39,985 nucleotides of DNA from Acidobacteriota bacterium (GTDB taxonomy: Bacteria > Acidobacteriota > Vicinamibacteria > Fen-336), in the NCBI GenBank assembly GCA_022340585.1, contig JAJDNS010000122.1, positions 1-39,985 of the forward strand, in the 5' to 3' direction. This document shows, in pieces, positions 16,781-24,606 of this stretch (positions are counted from its first letter, which is position 1; every line of letters begins with the position of its first letter). The notes under the pieces are model-generated. The model was not told the DNA's origin. It was given only the letters and a program-made list of their open reading frames with translations, and ran no database searches. Made by a program: the position numbers and the translations under genes.

Positions 16781-17866
16781 ATGAGCCCGCCGAACCTCTT
16801 CGGGATGAGCCGTGACGCCCTCGGCGAGGTGATCGCGGAGCTGGGTGAGCGGCGGTACCGGGCCCGTCAGCTCTTCGAGTGGCTCTACCACCGGCGCGCA
16901 CGGGGCATCGACGCCCTGTCCGACCTGCCGAAGGCGCTCCGCTCCTCTCTCGCCGAGCGCTACTCGCTTCGGTGGCCCGAGATCGCCGAGCGCTCCCTCT
17001 CCTTCGACGGGACCCGGAAGTACCTCTTCCGACTCGACGGGGGGGCGACGATCGAGTCCGTCTACATTCCCGAGGGCGAGCGTCGTACCATCTGCATCTC
17101 GACGCAGGCCGGCTGCCCACTCAAGTGCGCCTTCTGCCTGACCGGCATTGCCGGGTACCAGCGCAACCTGAAGACGTGGGAGATCCTCGGCCAGGTGGCC
17201 GCGGTGATGGAGGACAACCCCGCGGCGACCACGCACCCGGAGCGTCGGGAAGAGGATCCGTTCCCCTGGAACGTGGTCGTCATGGGCATGGGCGAGCCGC
17301 TCCTCAACTACGACTCGACGGTGTCGGCGCTTCGGATCCTGATGGATCCAAAGGGCTTCGCGCTTCCCCCGCGCAAGCTGACGGTGTCGACGGTCGGGAT
17401 CCTTCCCGCCCTCGAGAGGCTCGCCCGCGACGACATCCGTCCGAACCTCGCCATCAGCCTGCACGCGCCCGACCCGGGGCTGCGGCGCGCCCTCATGCCC
17501 ATCGAGGAGAAGTACCCCATGGCCGACGTCCTGGCCGCGGCTGCCGCCTACCCGACCCCCCGCGGCGGTCGAGTCACGCTCGAGTACGTGCTCCTCCGCG
17601 GTGTCAACGACACCCCCGCCCACGCCCGCGAGCTCGCCCGCCGCCTGGGGGGGCGGCGCTTCAAGGTGAACCTGATCCCCCTCAACCCTGCCCCGGAGAT
17701 CCCGTTCCAGGCTCCCCGGCCCGGGGACGTCGACGCCTTCGCCGCCGCCCTCGTCGACGCCGGCGTGACGGTGTCCGTCCGCCGCCCCCGCGGCCAGGAC
17801 ATCCTCGCCGCCTGCGGGCAGCTCCACCTGAAGGACCAGGCCCCGGGCTCCCCGGCCCACGCCTGA
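16781..17866 (+). CDS. rlmN: Dual-specificity RNA (adenine-C2) methyltransferase RlmN
   Basis: This 361-residue radical-SAM enzyme methylates C2 of A2503 in 23S rRNA and A37 of some tRNAs. The cluster motif CPLKCAFC (Cys112, 116, 119) is preceded by a conserved Cys105 (TICISTQAGC), and the methyl-carrying Cys345 lies in AACGQL near the end. Those two cysteines match the pair used in E. coli RlmN. The N-terminal LGERRYRARQLFEWLY helix and the VVMGMGEPLLNYD strand fit the family. Length is normal. No Shine-Dalgarno is visible, but TATGAT lies 6 nt before the ATG. The GT39-like gene follows 8 bp after the stop. Confidence 0.95.
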   Translation: MSPPNLFGMSRDALGEVIAELGERRYRARQLFEWLYHRRARGIDALSDLPKALRSSLAERYSLRWPEIAERSLSFDGTRKYLFRLDGGATIESVYIPEGERRTICISTQAGCPLKCAFCLTGIAGYQRNLKTWEILGQVAAVMEDNPAATTHPERREEDPFPWNVVVMGMGEPLLNYDSTVSALRILMDPKGFALPPRKLTVSTVGILPALERLARDDIRPNLAISLHAPDPGLRRALMPIEEKYPMADVLAAAAAYPTPRGGRVTLEYVLLRGVNDTPAHARELARRLGGRRFKVNLIPLNPAPEIPFQAPRPGDVDAFAAALVDAGVTVSVRRPRGQDILAACGQLHLKDQAPGSPAHA

Positions 17867-17874
17867 GCATCTCG

Positions 17875-19608
17875 TTGCGCTTCGCCTCCGCTCTTGCCCT
17901 CCTCCTCCTGGGGCTTCTGGCTCTCATCCTGCCGAACCTGGGCGCGGCACCCCTCGAGCGGGCGGAGATCTACTTTCTCGACGCCGCCCGATCCATGGTG
18001 GAGACCGGGGACTGGGTCGTGCCCCGCTACCAGGGCGAGCCGTTCTTCGACAAGCCCCCGCTCGCCTACTGGCTGATGGGCGCAGCCTTCCTCGGCCTCG
18101 GCGCCGAGGCGGCGGCCGCCCGCCTCGTTCCCGCCCTCGCCGCCCTGGGAACGGTGCTGGCCACGGTGTGGCTGGGCGTGCTCCTCTTCGGTCGGCGCAC
18201 CGCCCTCGCCGGAGCCCTGGTCCTCTCCACGACCCTCGCGTTCCTGATCTTCGCCCGCGTGGCCATGTCCGACATGCCCCTGACGCTCCTCACCACGCTG
18301 TCCGTCGCCCTCGGCGTCCGCGCGTACCGGCCCCACCCGGCGGCGTGGACGGTGCCGGCCCTGGGGGCGGCGCTGGGGCTCGGCTTCGCGACCAAGGGTC
18401 CCATCGCCCTCCTCGTTCCGGGTCTCGCCCTCCTGCTGCTGCTCCTGGCGAATCGCCGCCGCCCGCTTCCCGTCGGCTGGGGAGCGCTGGCCGTCGGCCT
18501 CGTGGCCTTCTTCGCCCTCGGCTTCGGGTGGTTCGCGCTGGTCTACGGAAGGCTCGGGGCGGGGCCTCTCGAGTACTTCTTCCTCCGCGAGAACCTGGAG
18601 CGCTTCGCGGGCCAGGCCTACGACGTGGGGCGTCCCCCGTGGTTCTACCTCCCGGCCTACGCGGCCGAGGGGCTGCCGTGGTCCCCGTTTCTCCCCCTGG
18701 CGCTGTGGCGGCTGCGCCGAAGGGACGGGAGAGACGAGGCGGGCCGCCGCCCGGCCCTCTTCCTCGCCGCCTGGGTCGCACTCGTCCTGATACCCCTCGT
18801 CGTGTCCCGGGGAAAGATCGACTACTACCTGCTGCCGCTGTACCCGGCGCTGTCTCTTCTCCTCGGGCGGCTCTTCGTGGGCGTACCGTGGCGGCGGCTC
18901 GAGCGGGTCTGGTCCGGTGCCGTGCTCCTGCTCATGGCGGCCGTCCTCGCGGCCGTGGTCCTCCGCCCCCCGCGCCTGCCGGCGGAATGGCTGCCGGGCC
19001 GAGGGGTGATGCTCCTCCTGGGGGGGGTGCTGGCGACGAGCGCCCTCGCGGCCGCCATGGTGGCGGTGCATCCGACCCCGCGACGGGTTCTGGGGCTGCT
19101 GGGGGGCGCCATGGCCTCCTGGTGGTTCGTGGTCGTGGTGTTCTTCCTCCCCGCGTTCTCCCGTGCCCAGCCCAACCAGGCGATCGTAGCGGACGTGGCC
19201 CGCGAGCTTCGGCACCGCCCCGACCTGCGCCTCGCGGTCTGCCGGGACCCCTCCCGGGCTCGACGCGACATCCTCTTCCACGCGCGCCTGACCGCGGACG
19301 AGCGGTGCGAGGTGTGGCCGCTGGCCGCGTCGCGCCGGCGGTATCTGCTCCTGGTCAGCCCGGCCGTCGACCGCTCGCTGCAGGCGAGCCCCCGGTACCG
19401 GCACGTCGCGACGTACCGCTACCTGCCGGCGAAGGTGCTCACCCTCGGAGGGTTGTTCTCCGGCACCGAGCCTGGCGAGATCGTCCTCAGCGCCAACTTC
19501 CCGACCGACGACCCGGTCGCCGCCCGCAAGCGCCGCAAGGAGTACCGCCAGATGCTCAAGCAGGAGCGCAAAGAACTCCGAAGGCAGCGTCAGGCGAAAG
19601 CCCAGTAG
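17875..19608 (+). CDS. GT39/ArnT-like membrane glycosyltransferase
   Basis: With a TTG start at 17875, eight bases after the rlmN stop, the protein has 577 residues and about 10-12 hydrophobic helices. The first periplasmic loop carries PLERAEIYFLDAARSM...WVVPRYQGEPFFDKPPLAYWL, the acidic, PPL-containing loop of PMT/ArnT enzymes that use polyprenyl-phosphate sugars. The tail is very basic, with KRRKEYRQMLKQERKELR. It may add a sugar or aminoarabinose to lipid A or a glycoprotein; the acceptor cannot be predicted. The start is uncertain: CTG or other codons just upstream are possible, and no Shine-Dalgarno is seen. It is followed by a non-coding region. Confidence 0.75.
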   Translation: MRFASALALLLLGLLALILPNLGAAPLERAEIYFLDAARSMVETGDWVVPRYQGEPFFDKPPLAYWLMGAAFLGLGAEAAAARLVPALAALGTVLATVWLGVLLFGRRTALAGALVLSTTLAFLIFARVAMSDMPLTLLTTLSVALGVRAYRPHPAAWTVPALGAALGLGFATKGPIALLVPGLALLLLLLANRRRPLPVGWGALAVGLVAFFALGFGWFALVYGRLGAGPLEYFFLRENLERFAGQAYDVGRPPWFYLPAYAAEGLPWSPFLPLALWRLRRRDGRDEAGRRPALFLAAWVALVLIPLVVSRGKIDYYLLPLYPALSLLLGRLFVGVPWRRLERVWSGAVLLLMAAVLAAVVLRPPRLPAEWLPGRGVMLLLGGVLATSALAAAMVAVHPTPRRVLGLLGGAMASWWFVVVVFFLPAFSRAQPNQAIVADVARELRHRPDLRLAVCRDPSRARRDILFHARLTADERCEVWPLAASRRRYLLLVSPAVDRSLQASPRYRHVATYRYLPAKVLTLGGLFSGTEPGEIVLSANFPTDDPVAARKRRKEYRQMLKQERKELRRQRQAKAQ

Positions 19609-19969
19609 AGCCCGGAGCTCCCGTTACGCTGGGGTCAGGTCTGTTGAGAGGAATGGAAGCAGGGCTGCGGGAGCTGATGGGCGGAGTGAAGGAGGGCTGC
19701 AGTGGGGTGGGTCGGGGTGTTTTCGCGACCTGACCCCCTTGGGGCTCCAGAACGATGGCCCCTGGGCTCCGAGACTCCTGGGGGCTCGCTGGAGTTGGGG
19801 CTCAGGCTGCCGCTCTAGCCGCGAAGGACATGGGGGACAGCGAGGCTGCGGCGGCCGGGTCCCGCCGAGGACCCTGCTTCACTTCGAAGCCTGCGGGCCC
19901 GCAGGCGGGTGGCCGACCGCAGCCGAACCGACGAGCGAGCCGGCCATGAGCGGCAGCCCGAGCGGCTGG
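19609..19969 (+). other. Non-coding region with a candidate small mobile element
   Basis: This 361-bp gap between the GT39-like gene and the hemL stop contains the inverted repeat GGGGTCAGGTC/GACCTGACCCC (19631-19641 and 19727-19737), annotated separately. The remaining bases, 19738-19969, have no open frame with convincing codon use, signal peptide or motif. I see no tRNA or other gene in it. Confidence 0.6.
19631..19737. mobile_element. 107-bp inverted-repeat element (MITE- or REP-like candidate)
   Basis: The 11-bp ends GGGGTCAGGTC and GACCTGACCCC are perfect reverse complements flanking 85 bp of purine-rich DNA with no coding potential. The GGGGTCAGGTC end is, as far as I recall, common at elements mobilised by REP-associated tyrosine transposases, but I cannot check it here. 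No direct target duplication is obvious. It lies just after the GT39-like gene, in non-coding DNA, so it interrupts nothing. Confidence 0.4.
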
Positions 19970-21256
19970 CTAGGAGTCCGCGACTTCGCGGAAGGACTCG
20001 GTGGCGGCGGCCAGGGTGGCGTCGATCTCCGCCGGGCCGTGGGCGAGGGAGACGAACGCGGCCTCGAACTGCGCGGGAGGCAGCGCGACCCCACGCTCGA
20101 GCATGGCGTGGAAGAATCGGCCGAAGCGCGCGGTGTCGGACGCCCGGGCGCTGGCGTAGTCGGTGACCGGGCCGGGCTGGAAGAAGACCGTCACCATCGA
20201 CCCCACGCGGTTCACGGTCACGGTGGCGCCGGCGGCCTGCGCCGCCCCGGCGAGACCGTCGGCCAGCCGCGCGCTCGTGGCGTCGAGCTTCGCGTAGACG
20301 CCGGGCTCGGTCAGCAGATCGAGGGCGGTGACGCCGGCGGCCATGGCCAGGGGGTTCCCGGAGAGGGTTCCGGCCTGGTAGACCGGTCCCTCGGGGGCCA
20401 CGGTGGCCATGATGTCGGCCCGGCCGCCGTAGGCGGCGGCGGGCAGGCCGCCCCCGAGGATCTTCCCCAGGCAGGTCATGTCGGGGGTGACGCCGAACAG
20501 CTCCTGGGCGCCGCCGAGGGCGAGGCGGAAGCCGGTCATGACCTCGTCGAAGATGAGGACGGTCCCGTTCTTCCGGGTGATCTCCCGGAGGGCCTCCAGG
20601 TAGCCGGGTCCGGGCGCCACCGCACCCATGTTCCCGCACACCGGCTCCACGATGATCGCGGCGAGGTCGGGGCCGTGCTCGGCCACCGCCCGCTCCACCG
20701 CGTCCACGTCGTTGAAGGGGACGACGAGGGTGTCGGCGACCGTACCCTCGGGCACCCCGGGCGAGCCGGGGATGCCGAGGGTGGCCACCCCGGACCCGGC
20801 GGCGACCAGGAGCGAGTCGGCGTGCCCGTGGTAGCAGCCGTCGAACTTGAGGATTTTGCTCCGCCCGCTGAACCCCCGGGCCACCCGGAGGGCGCTCATC
20901 GTGGCCTCGGTGCCGGACGAGACGAAGCGGACCTTCTCGACGGAGGGAACGTGGCGCACCACCCGCTCCGCCAGCTCCACCTCGAGCGCGCAGGGGGCGC
21001 CGAAGGACGTGCCCCGGGCCGCGGCCGCACCCACCGCCTCCAGGATTGCCGGGTGGGCGTGCCCCAGGATCATCGGGCCCCACGAGCCCACGTAGTCGAC
21101 GTAGGCGCGACCGTCCTCGTCGAAGACCCGGGCTCCCTCGGCCCGGGCCAGGAAGACCGGGCTGCCGCCCACCGCCCTGAACGCCCGCACCGGGCTCGAG
21201 ACCCCGCCCGGGATCGTCTTCCTCGCTCGTGCGAGCAGCTCCTCGGATCGGGTCAA
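19970..21256 (-). CDS. hemL: Glutamate-1-semialdehyde 2,1-aminomutase
   Basis: The best start is TTG at 21256, which overlaps the hemB stop (TTGA) and gives 428 residues, the usual length. HemL turns glutamate-1-semialdehyde into 5-aminolevulinate, using PLP and PMP. The N-terminal [14 protein letters not shown], the [13 protein letters not shown] block and the FDEVMTGFR strand are typical, and the PLP lysine is Lys265 in LGKILGGG. The [15 protein letters not shown] motif binds the cofactor phosphate. It forms a two-gene unit with hemB, so 5-ALA is made and used by neighbours. An open frame reaches well upstream of TTG, but that part is antisense to hemB and has no homology. Confidence 0.92.
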   Translation of the reverse strand: MTRSEELLARARKTIPGGVSSPVRAFRAVGGSPVFLARAEGARVFDEDGRAYVDYVGSWGPMILGHAHPAILEAVGAAAARGTSFGAPCALEVELAERVVRHVPSVEKVRFVSSGTEATMSALRVARGFSGRSKILKFDGCYHGHADSLLVAAGSGVATLGIPGSPGVPEGTVADTLVVPFNDVDAVERAVAEHGPDLAAIIVEPVCGNMGAVAPGPGYLEALREITRKNGTVLIFDEVMTGFRLALGGAQELFGVTPDMTCLGKILGGGLPAAAYGGRADIMATVAPEGPVYQAGTLSGNPLAMAAGVTALDLLTEPGVYAKLDATSARLADGLAGAAQAAGATVTVNRVGSMVTVFFQPGPVTDYASARASDTARFGRFFHAMLERGVALPPAQFEAAFVSLAHGPAEIDATLAAATESFREVADS

Positions 21257-22224
21257 CGGGCTGCCCGAGCGTAGTCCTTGGCGTGGTAGGTGAGGATGAT
21301 GTCGGCGCCGGCCCGGCGGATGGCGGTGAGGGTCTCCCGCATCACCCGTTCCTCGTCGATCCAGCCGCGAGCCCCGGCCGCCTTGACCATGGCGTACTCG
21401 CCGGACACGTTGTAGGCGGCGACGGGCCGATCGAAGCTCTCGGCCACCGCCCTGATCACGTCGAGGTATGGCAGGGCGGGCTTCACCATCACGATGTCCG
21501 CCCCCTCCTCGACGTCGAGCCGGACCTCTCGGAGGGCCTCGCGCACGTTGGGGGGGTCCATCTGGTACCCGCGACGGTCGCCGAACTGGGGGGCCGAGTC
21601 CGCGGCCTCGCGGAAGGGGCCGTAGAAGGCGGAAGCGTACTTGGCGGCGTAGGAGAGGATCGGCAGCTCCGCGAAGTCGGCGCCGTCGAGAGCGGTCCGA
21701 ATCGCCGCCACCCGGCCGTCCATCATGTCCGAGGGGGCGACCATGTGCGCGCCGGCCCGGGCGTGGGACACCGCCTGGCGGGCGAGGAGCTCCAGCGTCG
21801 GGTCGTTCTTCACCTCGCCGTCCACGATCACCCCGCAGTGCCCGTGCGAGGTGTACTCGCAGAGGCAGACGTCGGTGATCACCAGCAGCTCCGGGCACGA
21901 GGCCCGAATGGCCCGGGTCGCCTCCTGCACCACCCCGTGGTCGGCGTAGCCCTCCGAGCCCTCCGGGTCCTTGGCCGCGGGCAGGCCGAAGAGGATCACC
22001 CCGCCGATGCCCAACCCCTCGACCTCCTCGGCCTCCCGCGCCACCTCGTCCACCGAGAGGTGGAAGCAGCCGGGCAGCGACGAGATCTCCTTGCGGACAC
22101 CCTCGCCCGGGGCCACGAACAGCGGGTAGACGAGGTGCTCGGGGGTCACGCGGGTCTCGCGCACCATGGCGCGCATCCGCTCGGTGCGCCGGAGCCGGCG
22201 CGGGCGCTCTTCAGGGAAGCTCAT
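21253..22224 (-). CDS. hemB: Delta-aminolevulinic acid dehydratase
   Basis: This 323-residue HemB joins two 5-aminolevulinate molecules into porphobilinogen. The zinc cysteines are present: Cys120, Cys122 and Cys130 in [13 protein letters not shown], so it is a Zn-type enzyme. The two Schiff-base lysines are Lys195 (SYAAKYAS) and Lys248 (MVKPALPY). The ATG lies only 5 nt beyond the end of repeat copy A, whose hairpin therefore sits at the ribosome-binding position, and no Shine-Dalgarno is visible. Translation may depend on opening that hairpin, on coupling with the upstream small gene, or on another start. hemL follows with a 4-base overlap. Confidence 0.95.
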   Translation of the reverse strand: MSFPEERPRRLRRTERMRAMVRETRVTPEHLVYPLFVAPGEGVRKEISSLPGCFHLSVDEVAREAEEVEGLGIGGVILFGLPAAKDPEGSEGYADHGVVQEATRAIRASCPELLVITDVCLCEYTSHGHCGVIVDGEVKNDPTLELLARQAVSHARAGAHMVAPSDMMDGRVAAIRTALDGADFAELPILSYAAKYASAFYGPFREAADSAPQFGDRRGYQMDPPNVREALREVRLDVEEGADIVMVKPALPYLDVIRAVAESFDRPVAAYNVSGEYAMVKAAGARGWIDEERVMRETLTAIRRAGADIILTYHAKDYARAAR

Positions 22225-22227
22225 CTT

Positions 22228-22339
22228 ACGTCTGCGGAACGCATTACGAAGCTTCGTTCCGCAGACATTCCGTTGCTGCCCGGGACGTTCGTATTGGTGA
22301 AGCCTGTTTCCTTCTTCACTTGCTCCGAACCTACAGGAG
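22228..22339 (-). repeat. Hairpin repeat copy A, next to hemB
   Basis: On the plus strand a 12-bp stem (22230-22241 with 22255-22266, GTCTGCGGAACG and its complement) is followed by a GCAACGG/CCGTTGC-type stretch and by a CCTGTTTCCTTC block near 22303-22314. Copy B (22570-22680) has the same order of parts, with a different hairpin loop and compensating stem changes. In the hemB direction the hairpin is the part nearest the ATG. Confidence 0.7.
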
Positions 22340-22362
22340 TGTTCGAGATCACGAAACCCACC

Positions 22363-22527
22363 TCACTCCTCGTCGTCACCGAAGAAGAACTGGTCGGCGC
22401 ACCGCTGGCTGCAGAAGGTCCGGCCATAGTCCCTCTTGCCACAGTCGTCGCAGATCCACTTGAAGCAGATGGGGCACTTGTGGAGCCGGCTCTCGAGTTC
22501 GCTCTTGTCGCAGCGGAGGCAGTTCAT
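22363..22527 (-). CDS. Small eight-cysteine zinc-ribbon-like protein
   Basis: This 54-residue protein begins MNCLRCDK and has eight cysteines, at 3, 6, 18, 21, 26, 29, 39 and 43, in CxxC, CxxC, CxxC and CxxxC pairs. That pattern fits two zinc sites, as in zinc-ribbon, RING- or LIM-like mini-domains. The tail is FFFGDDEE. I do not recognise a named family. It sits between repeat copies A and B on the same strand as hemB. TATACT at 22550-22555 (minus strand) ends 22 nt before the ATG; no Shine-Dalgarno is visible. It was chosen over longer frames because those run through the repeat and lose the Cys pattern. It may bind metal or RNA; function unknown. Confidence 0.55.
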   Translation of the reverse strand: MNCLRCDKSELESRLHKCPICFKWICDDCGKRDYGRTFCSQRCADQFFFGDDEE

Positions 22528-22569
22528 CGCCGAGAGGAGGTGGAGCGGGAGTATAGCACGCGGCCCTTC

Positions 22570-22680
22570 ACGTCTGCGGAACACGTCGTGTGGCAGTGTT
22601 CCGCAGACTCCCCGTTGCCGCGTTGAGCATTCGCATTGAATAGGCCTGTTTCCTTCTCGAGTCTCAGCCAACCTGCAGAA
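22570..22680 (-). repeat. Hairpin repeat copy B, upstream of the small Cys-rich gene
   Basis: A perfect 13-bp stem (22572-22584 with 22596-22608, GTCTGCGGAACAC and its complement) is followed, on the plus strand, by CCCGTTGCCG and a GCCTGTTTCCTTC block near 22643-22655. It shares the stem, the CGTTGC motif and the CCTGTTTCCTTC block with copy A, 340 bp away, while loop and connecting bases differ. It begins 43 bp upstream of the small gene's ATG. Confidence 0.7.
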
Positions 22681-22790
22681 CGGTGGGAAGCCGGACCTGG
22701 ACTCCCCCCGGACACCGGTTCGGACCGGGAGCGTGGTCGGGCACCCCGGGCCGGTGGGCGGGGGCTGGTGCTGGCCCTGCCGGATTGGGG

Positions 22791-22796
22791 TAGACT
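22791..22796 (+). promoter_or_regulatory. Possible -10 of the tRNA gene
   Basis: TAGACT at 22791-22796 lies 36 bp before the tRNA, in otherwise GC-rich DNA. The -35 region (GTGCTG 17 bp upstream) is poor. The bases just after it are GC-rich, as in stable-RNA promoters. Confidence 0.25.
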
Positions 22797-22832
22797 GGTC
22801 GTTCGGGGAGACGCTCCGTCTTCCAGTCCCGT

Positions 22833-22909
22833 GGCGGTGTAGCTCAGTTGGTTAGAGCACGCGGCTCATATCCGCGGCGTCCGGGGTTCGAATCCCTGCA
22901 CCGCCACCA
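22833..22909 (+). tRNA. tRNA with anticodon CAT (Met, or Ile if modified)
   Basis: This 77-nt cloverleaf includes the encoded CCA. The acceptor stem is GGCGGTG/CACCGCC. The D-arm starts TAGCTCAGTTGG, the anticodon stem is CGCGG/CCGCG with loop CTCATAT, and the T-arm has TTCGAAT. G1-C72 is paired, so it is not the initiator. It reads as elongator tRNA-Met, but tRNA-Ile2 also carries CAT and becomes Ile only when TilS converts C34 to lysidine; tilS begins 27 bp downstream. Met is the more likely assignment. Confidence 0.9.
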
Positions 22910-22936
22910 TCCCTCCCCGATCGGAGGCCCCCGGCC

Positions 22937-23965
22937 TTGAAGCTACCCTCGCTGGTTGCGGCCGTCGATCGGGCGCTGCGGGCCTCCGGCGTCCCCCTGG
23001 CCGGACAGCGGGTGGTGCTGGGCCTGTCCGGGGGCGCCGACTCGGTGGCCCTTCTGGACGCCATGGTGTCTCTCGCCGGGCGGCACCGCTTCGGCGTGGT
23101 GGCGGCTCACCTCGACCACGGGCTGCGCCCGGAGTCCGTCGAGGATGCCGCCTTCTGCCGCCGCCTCTGCGAGCGCCTGGGGGTGCCGTTCCACGCCGCG
23201 GAGGCCGACGTGTCGGCCCGGGCCCGCCGCGAGCGGGGTGGCCTCGAGCAGGCGGCGCGCCGGGAGCGCTACCGCTTTCTCCGCCGGGTCCGCGAGGAGA
23301 CCGGGGCCGCCGTGATCGCGGTGGCTCACACCCGCGACGACCAGGCGGAGACGCTGCTCATGCGCCTCCTCAGGGGCGCCGGGGCCACCGGGCTGGGGGG
23401 GATGCGTCCCCGCGTCGGCCGTCTGCTGCGGCCGCTCCTCGAGGTCTCGCGCGAGGAGGTGCTCGCCCACCTTCGCGATCGGGGGCTCGGCTGGCGCGAG
23501 GACCCGTCCAACGCCGACCTCCGACACCTCCGCAACCGCGTGCGCCACGAGCTGCTGCCCTACCTGGAGGCACGCTTCAACCCGGCGCTGCGCGAGGGGC
23601 TGGCCCGCACCGCGGGGCTCCTGGCCGAGGAGGCCGCCCACCTGGGGGCAGAGGCGGACGCGCTCCTGGAGAGAATCGCCCGCGCCGAGGGCGCGAGCAT
23701 CGTCCTCGACGCCCCTGGTCTCGCCTCCGCCCCGCCCGCCGTCGCCCGCGTCGCCGCCCGCCAGGCCCTGCGTCGGGCCGGCGGGCTGGCCCGCGTCCGG
23801 GCGGTCCACGTGGAGCGCATCCTGGAGCTGGCCCGCTCGAAAGGTTCACCGGGCCGCCGATTACCGCTTCCGGGCCGGCGCGAAGTCCGCTATCGTCAGG
23901 GCGAGCTGTGCCTGGGCCCTCGCGAGGCGGAGACCCGGGAAGCACCGCTCGGGAGGGAACCTTGA
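22937..23965 (+). CDS. tilS: tRNA(Ile)-lysidine synthetase TilS
   Basis: The 342-residue protein starts at TTG 22937 (KLPSLVAAVDR). The PP-loop is SGGADS (about residues 31-36), followed by HLDHGLRPES and the AHTRDDQAETLLMRLLRGAG substrate block. The later RNRVRHELLPYLE stretch is the usual TilS central domain. It ligates lysine to C34 of tRNA-Ile(CAU) so that the tRNA reads AUA. The C-terminal zinc-like or TilS_C domain is short here, ending PGREVRYRQGELCLG. It heads the tilS-hpt-ftsH order known from Bacillus and many other bacteria, and lies just after a CAT tRNA. Its stop overlaps the hpt start by 4 bases. Confidence 0.9.
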   Translation: MKLPSLVAAVDRALRASGVPLAGQRVVLGLSGGADSVALLDAMVSLAGRHRFGVVAAHLDHGLRPESVEDAAFCRRLCERLGVPFHAAEADVSARARRERGGLEQAARRERYRFLRRVREETGAAVIAVAHTRDDQAETLLMRLLRGAGATGLGGMRPRVGRLLRPLLEVSREEVLAHLRDRGLGWREDPSNADLRHLRNRVRHELLPYLEARFNPALREGLARTAGLLAEEAAHLGAEADALLERIARAEGASIVLDAPGLASAPPAVARVAARQALRRAGGLARVRAVHVERILELARSKGSPGRRLPLPGRREVRYRQGELCLGPREAETREAPLGREP

Positions 23966-24522
23966 GGCAGAAGGCGGACGTTCTCTACTCGGAGGAGCAG
24001 ATTGCACGCCGCGTCGCCGAGCTCGGGGCCGAGATCACCCGGGCCTTCGAGGGCCGCCAGCTGTGTGTCCTCGGGGTGATGAACGGCAGCGTCGTGTTCA
24101 TGGCCGACCTCGTCCGACGCATCTCCCTCGATCTCACCTTCCACCTCGTTCGGGTCAGCGTTCACCGCGAGCGCGAGGCCGGGATCGTCCGCACGGAGAT
24201 CTCCTATGCCACCAACTTCCCTCTGGAGGGCCAGGACGTCCTCCTCGTCGAGGACGTGGTGGACACCGGGATCACGCTGAGCTACCTGCTCGGCCACGTC
24301 CACGAGCTGGGGGCGAGGAGCCTCAAGGTCTGCGCCCTCGTGGACAAGCCCGAGGCGCGCCGGATCGACGTCAACCCCAACTGGGCCGCCTTCACCCTCT
24401 CGGACCCCCCCCCCGACCGCTTCCTGGTCGGCTACGGGCTCGGCTGGCAGGGCCGCTACCGGGCCCTGCCCTACGTCGGGACGATCCCCCACCCACCACC
24501 GGATCCCGCACCGGGCGGATAA
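23962..24522 (+). CDS. hpt: Hypoxanthine phosphoribosyltransferase
   Basis: The start is TTG 23962, overlapping the tilS stop, with GGGAGGG just upstream; this gives 186 residues. Hpt salvages hypoxanthine (and often guanine) with PRPP. The PRPP-binding loop is LLVEDVVDTGITLS, and the LGVMNGSVVFMADLVRR block carries the PPi loop. The ending is LPYVGTIP, after the RFLVGYGLGWQGRYR base-specificity strand. The order tilS-hpt-ftsH is conserved; the reason for the link between purine salvage, tRNA modification and FtsH is unknown. Confidence 0.93.
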   Translation: MRQKADVLYSEEQIARRVAELGAEITRAFEGRQLCVLGVMNGSVVFMADLVRRISLDLTFHLVRVSVHREREAGIVRTEISYATNFPLEGQDVLLVEDVVDTGITLSYLLGHVHELGARSLKVCALVDKPEARRIDVNPNWAAFTLSDPPPDRFLVGYGLGWQGRYRALPYVGTIPHPPPDPAPGG

Positions 24523-24544
24523 ACTGGAGTAAAATAAACAGTTC

Positions 24545-24569
24545 CTCCCCCACGGTCCGCGGGGGGGAG
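24545..24569 (+). other. Hairpin in the leader of ftsH
   Basis: CTCCCCC (24545-24551) and GGGGGAG (24563-24569) pair around an 11-base loop, 37 bp before the ftsH GTG. An AT-rich patch (24518-24538, with TAAAAT at 24530-24535) lies upstream and may hold a promoter without a clear -35. The hairpin could be an attenuator or an mRNA stabiliser; there is no T-run. Confidence 0.35.
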
Positions 24570-24606
24570 AAGACGGTTCTGGGGGGCCGTTGGAGGTGCA
24601 GCAGAA

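Noticed and set aside
17875..19608. Naming the GT39-like gene arnT
   Set aside because: The loop motif is shared with other polyprenyl-phosphate sugar transferases; no Ara4N synthesis genes are nearby.
19738..19969. A possible small gene in the hemL-proximal gap
   Set aside because: Frames there are short and lack a start with Shine-Dalgarno or any recognisable motif.
22221..22442. A short minus-strand frame through repeat copy A (73 residues)
   Set aside because: Its peptide repeats the pattern of a frame through copy B, so the similarity comes from the DNA repeat; no function or Shine-Dalgarno.
22833..22909. Initiator tRNA
   Set aside because: Initiators lack the 1-72 pair; here G1 pairs with C72.
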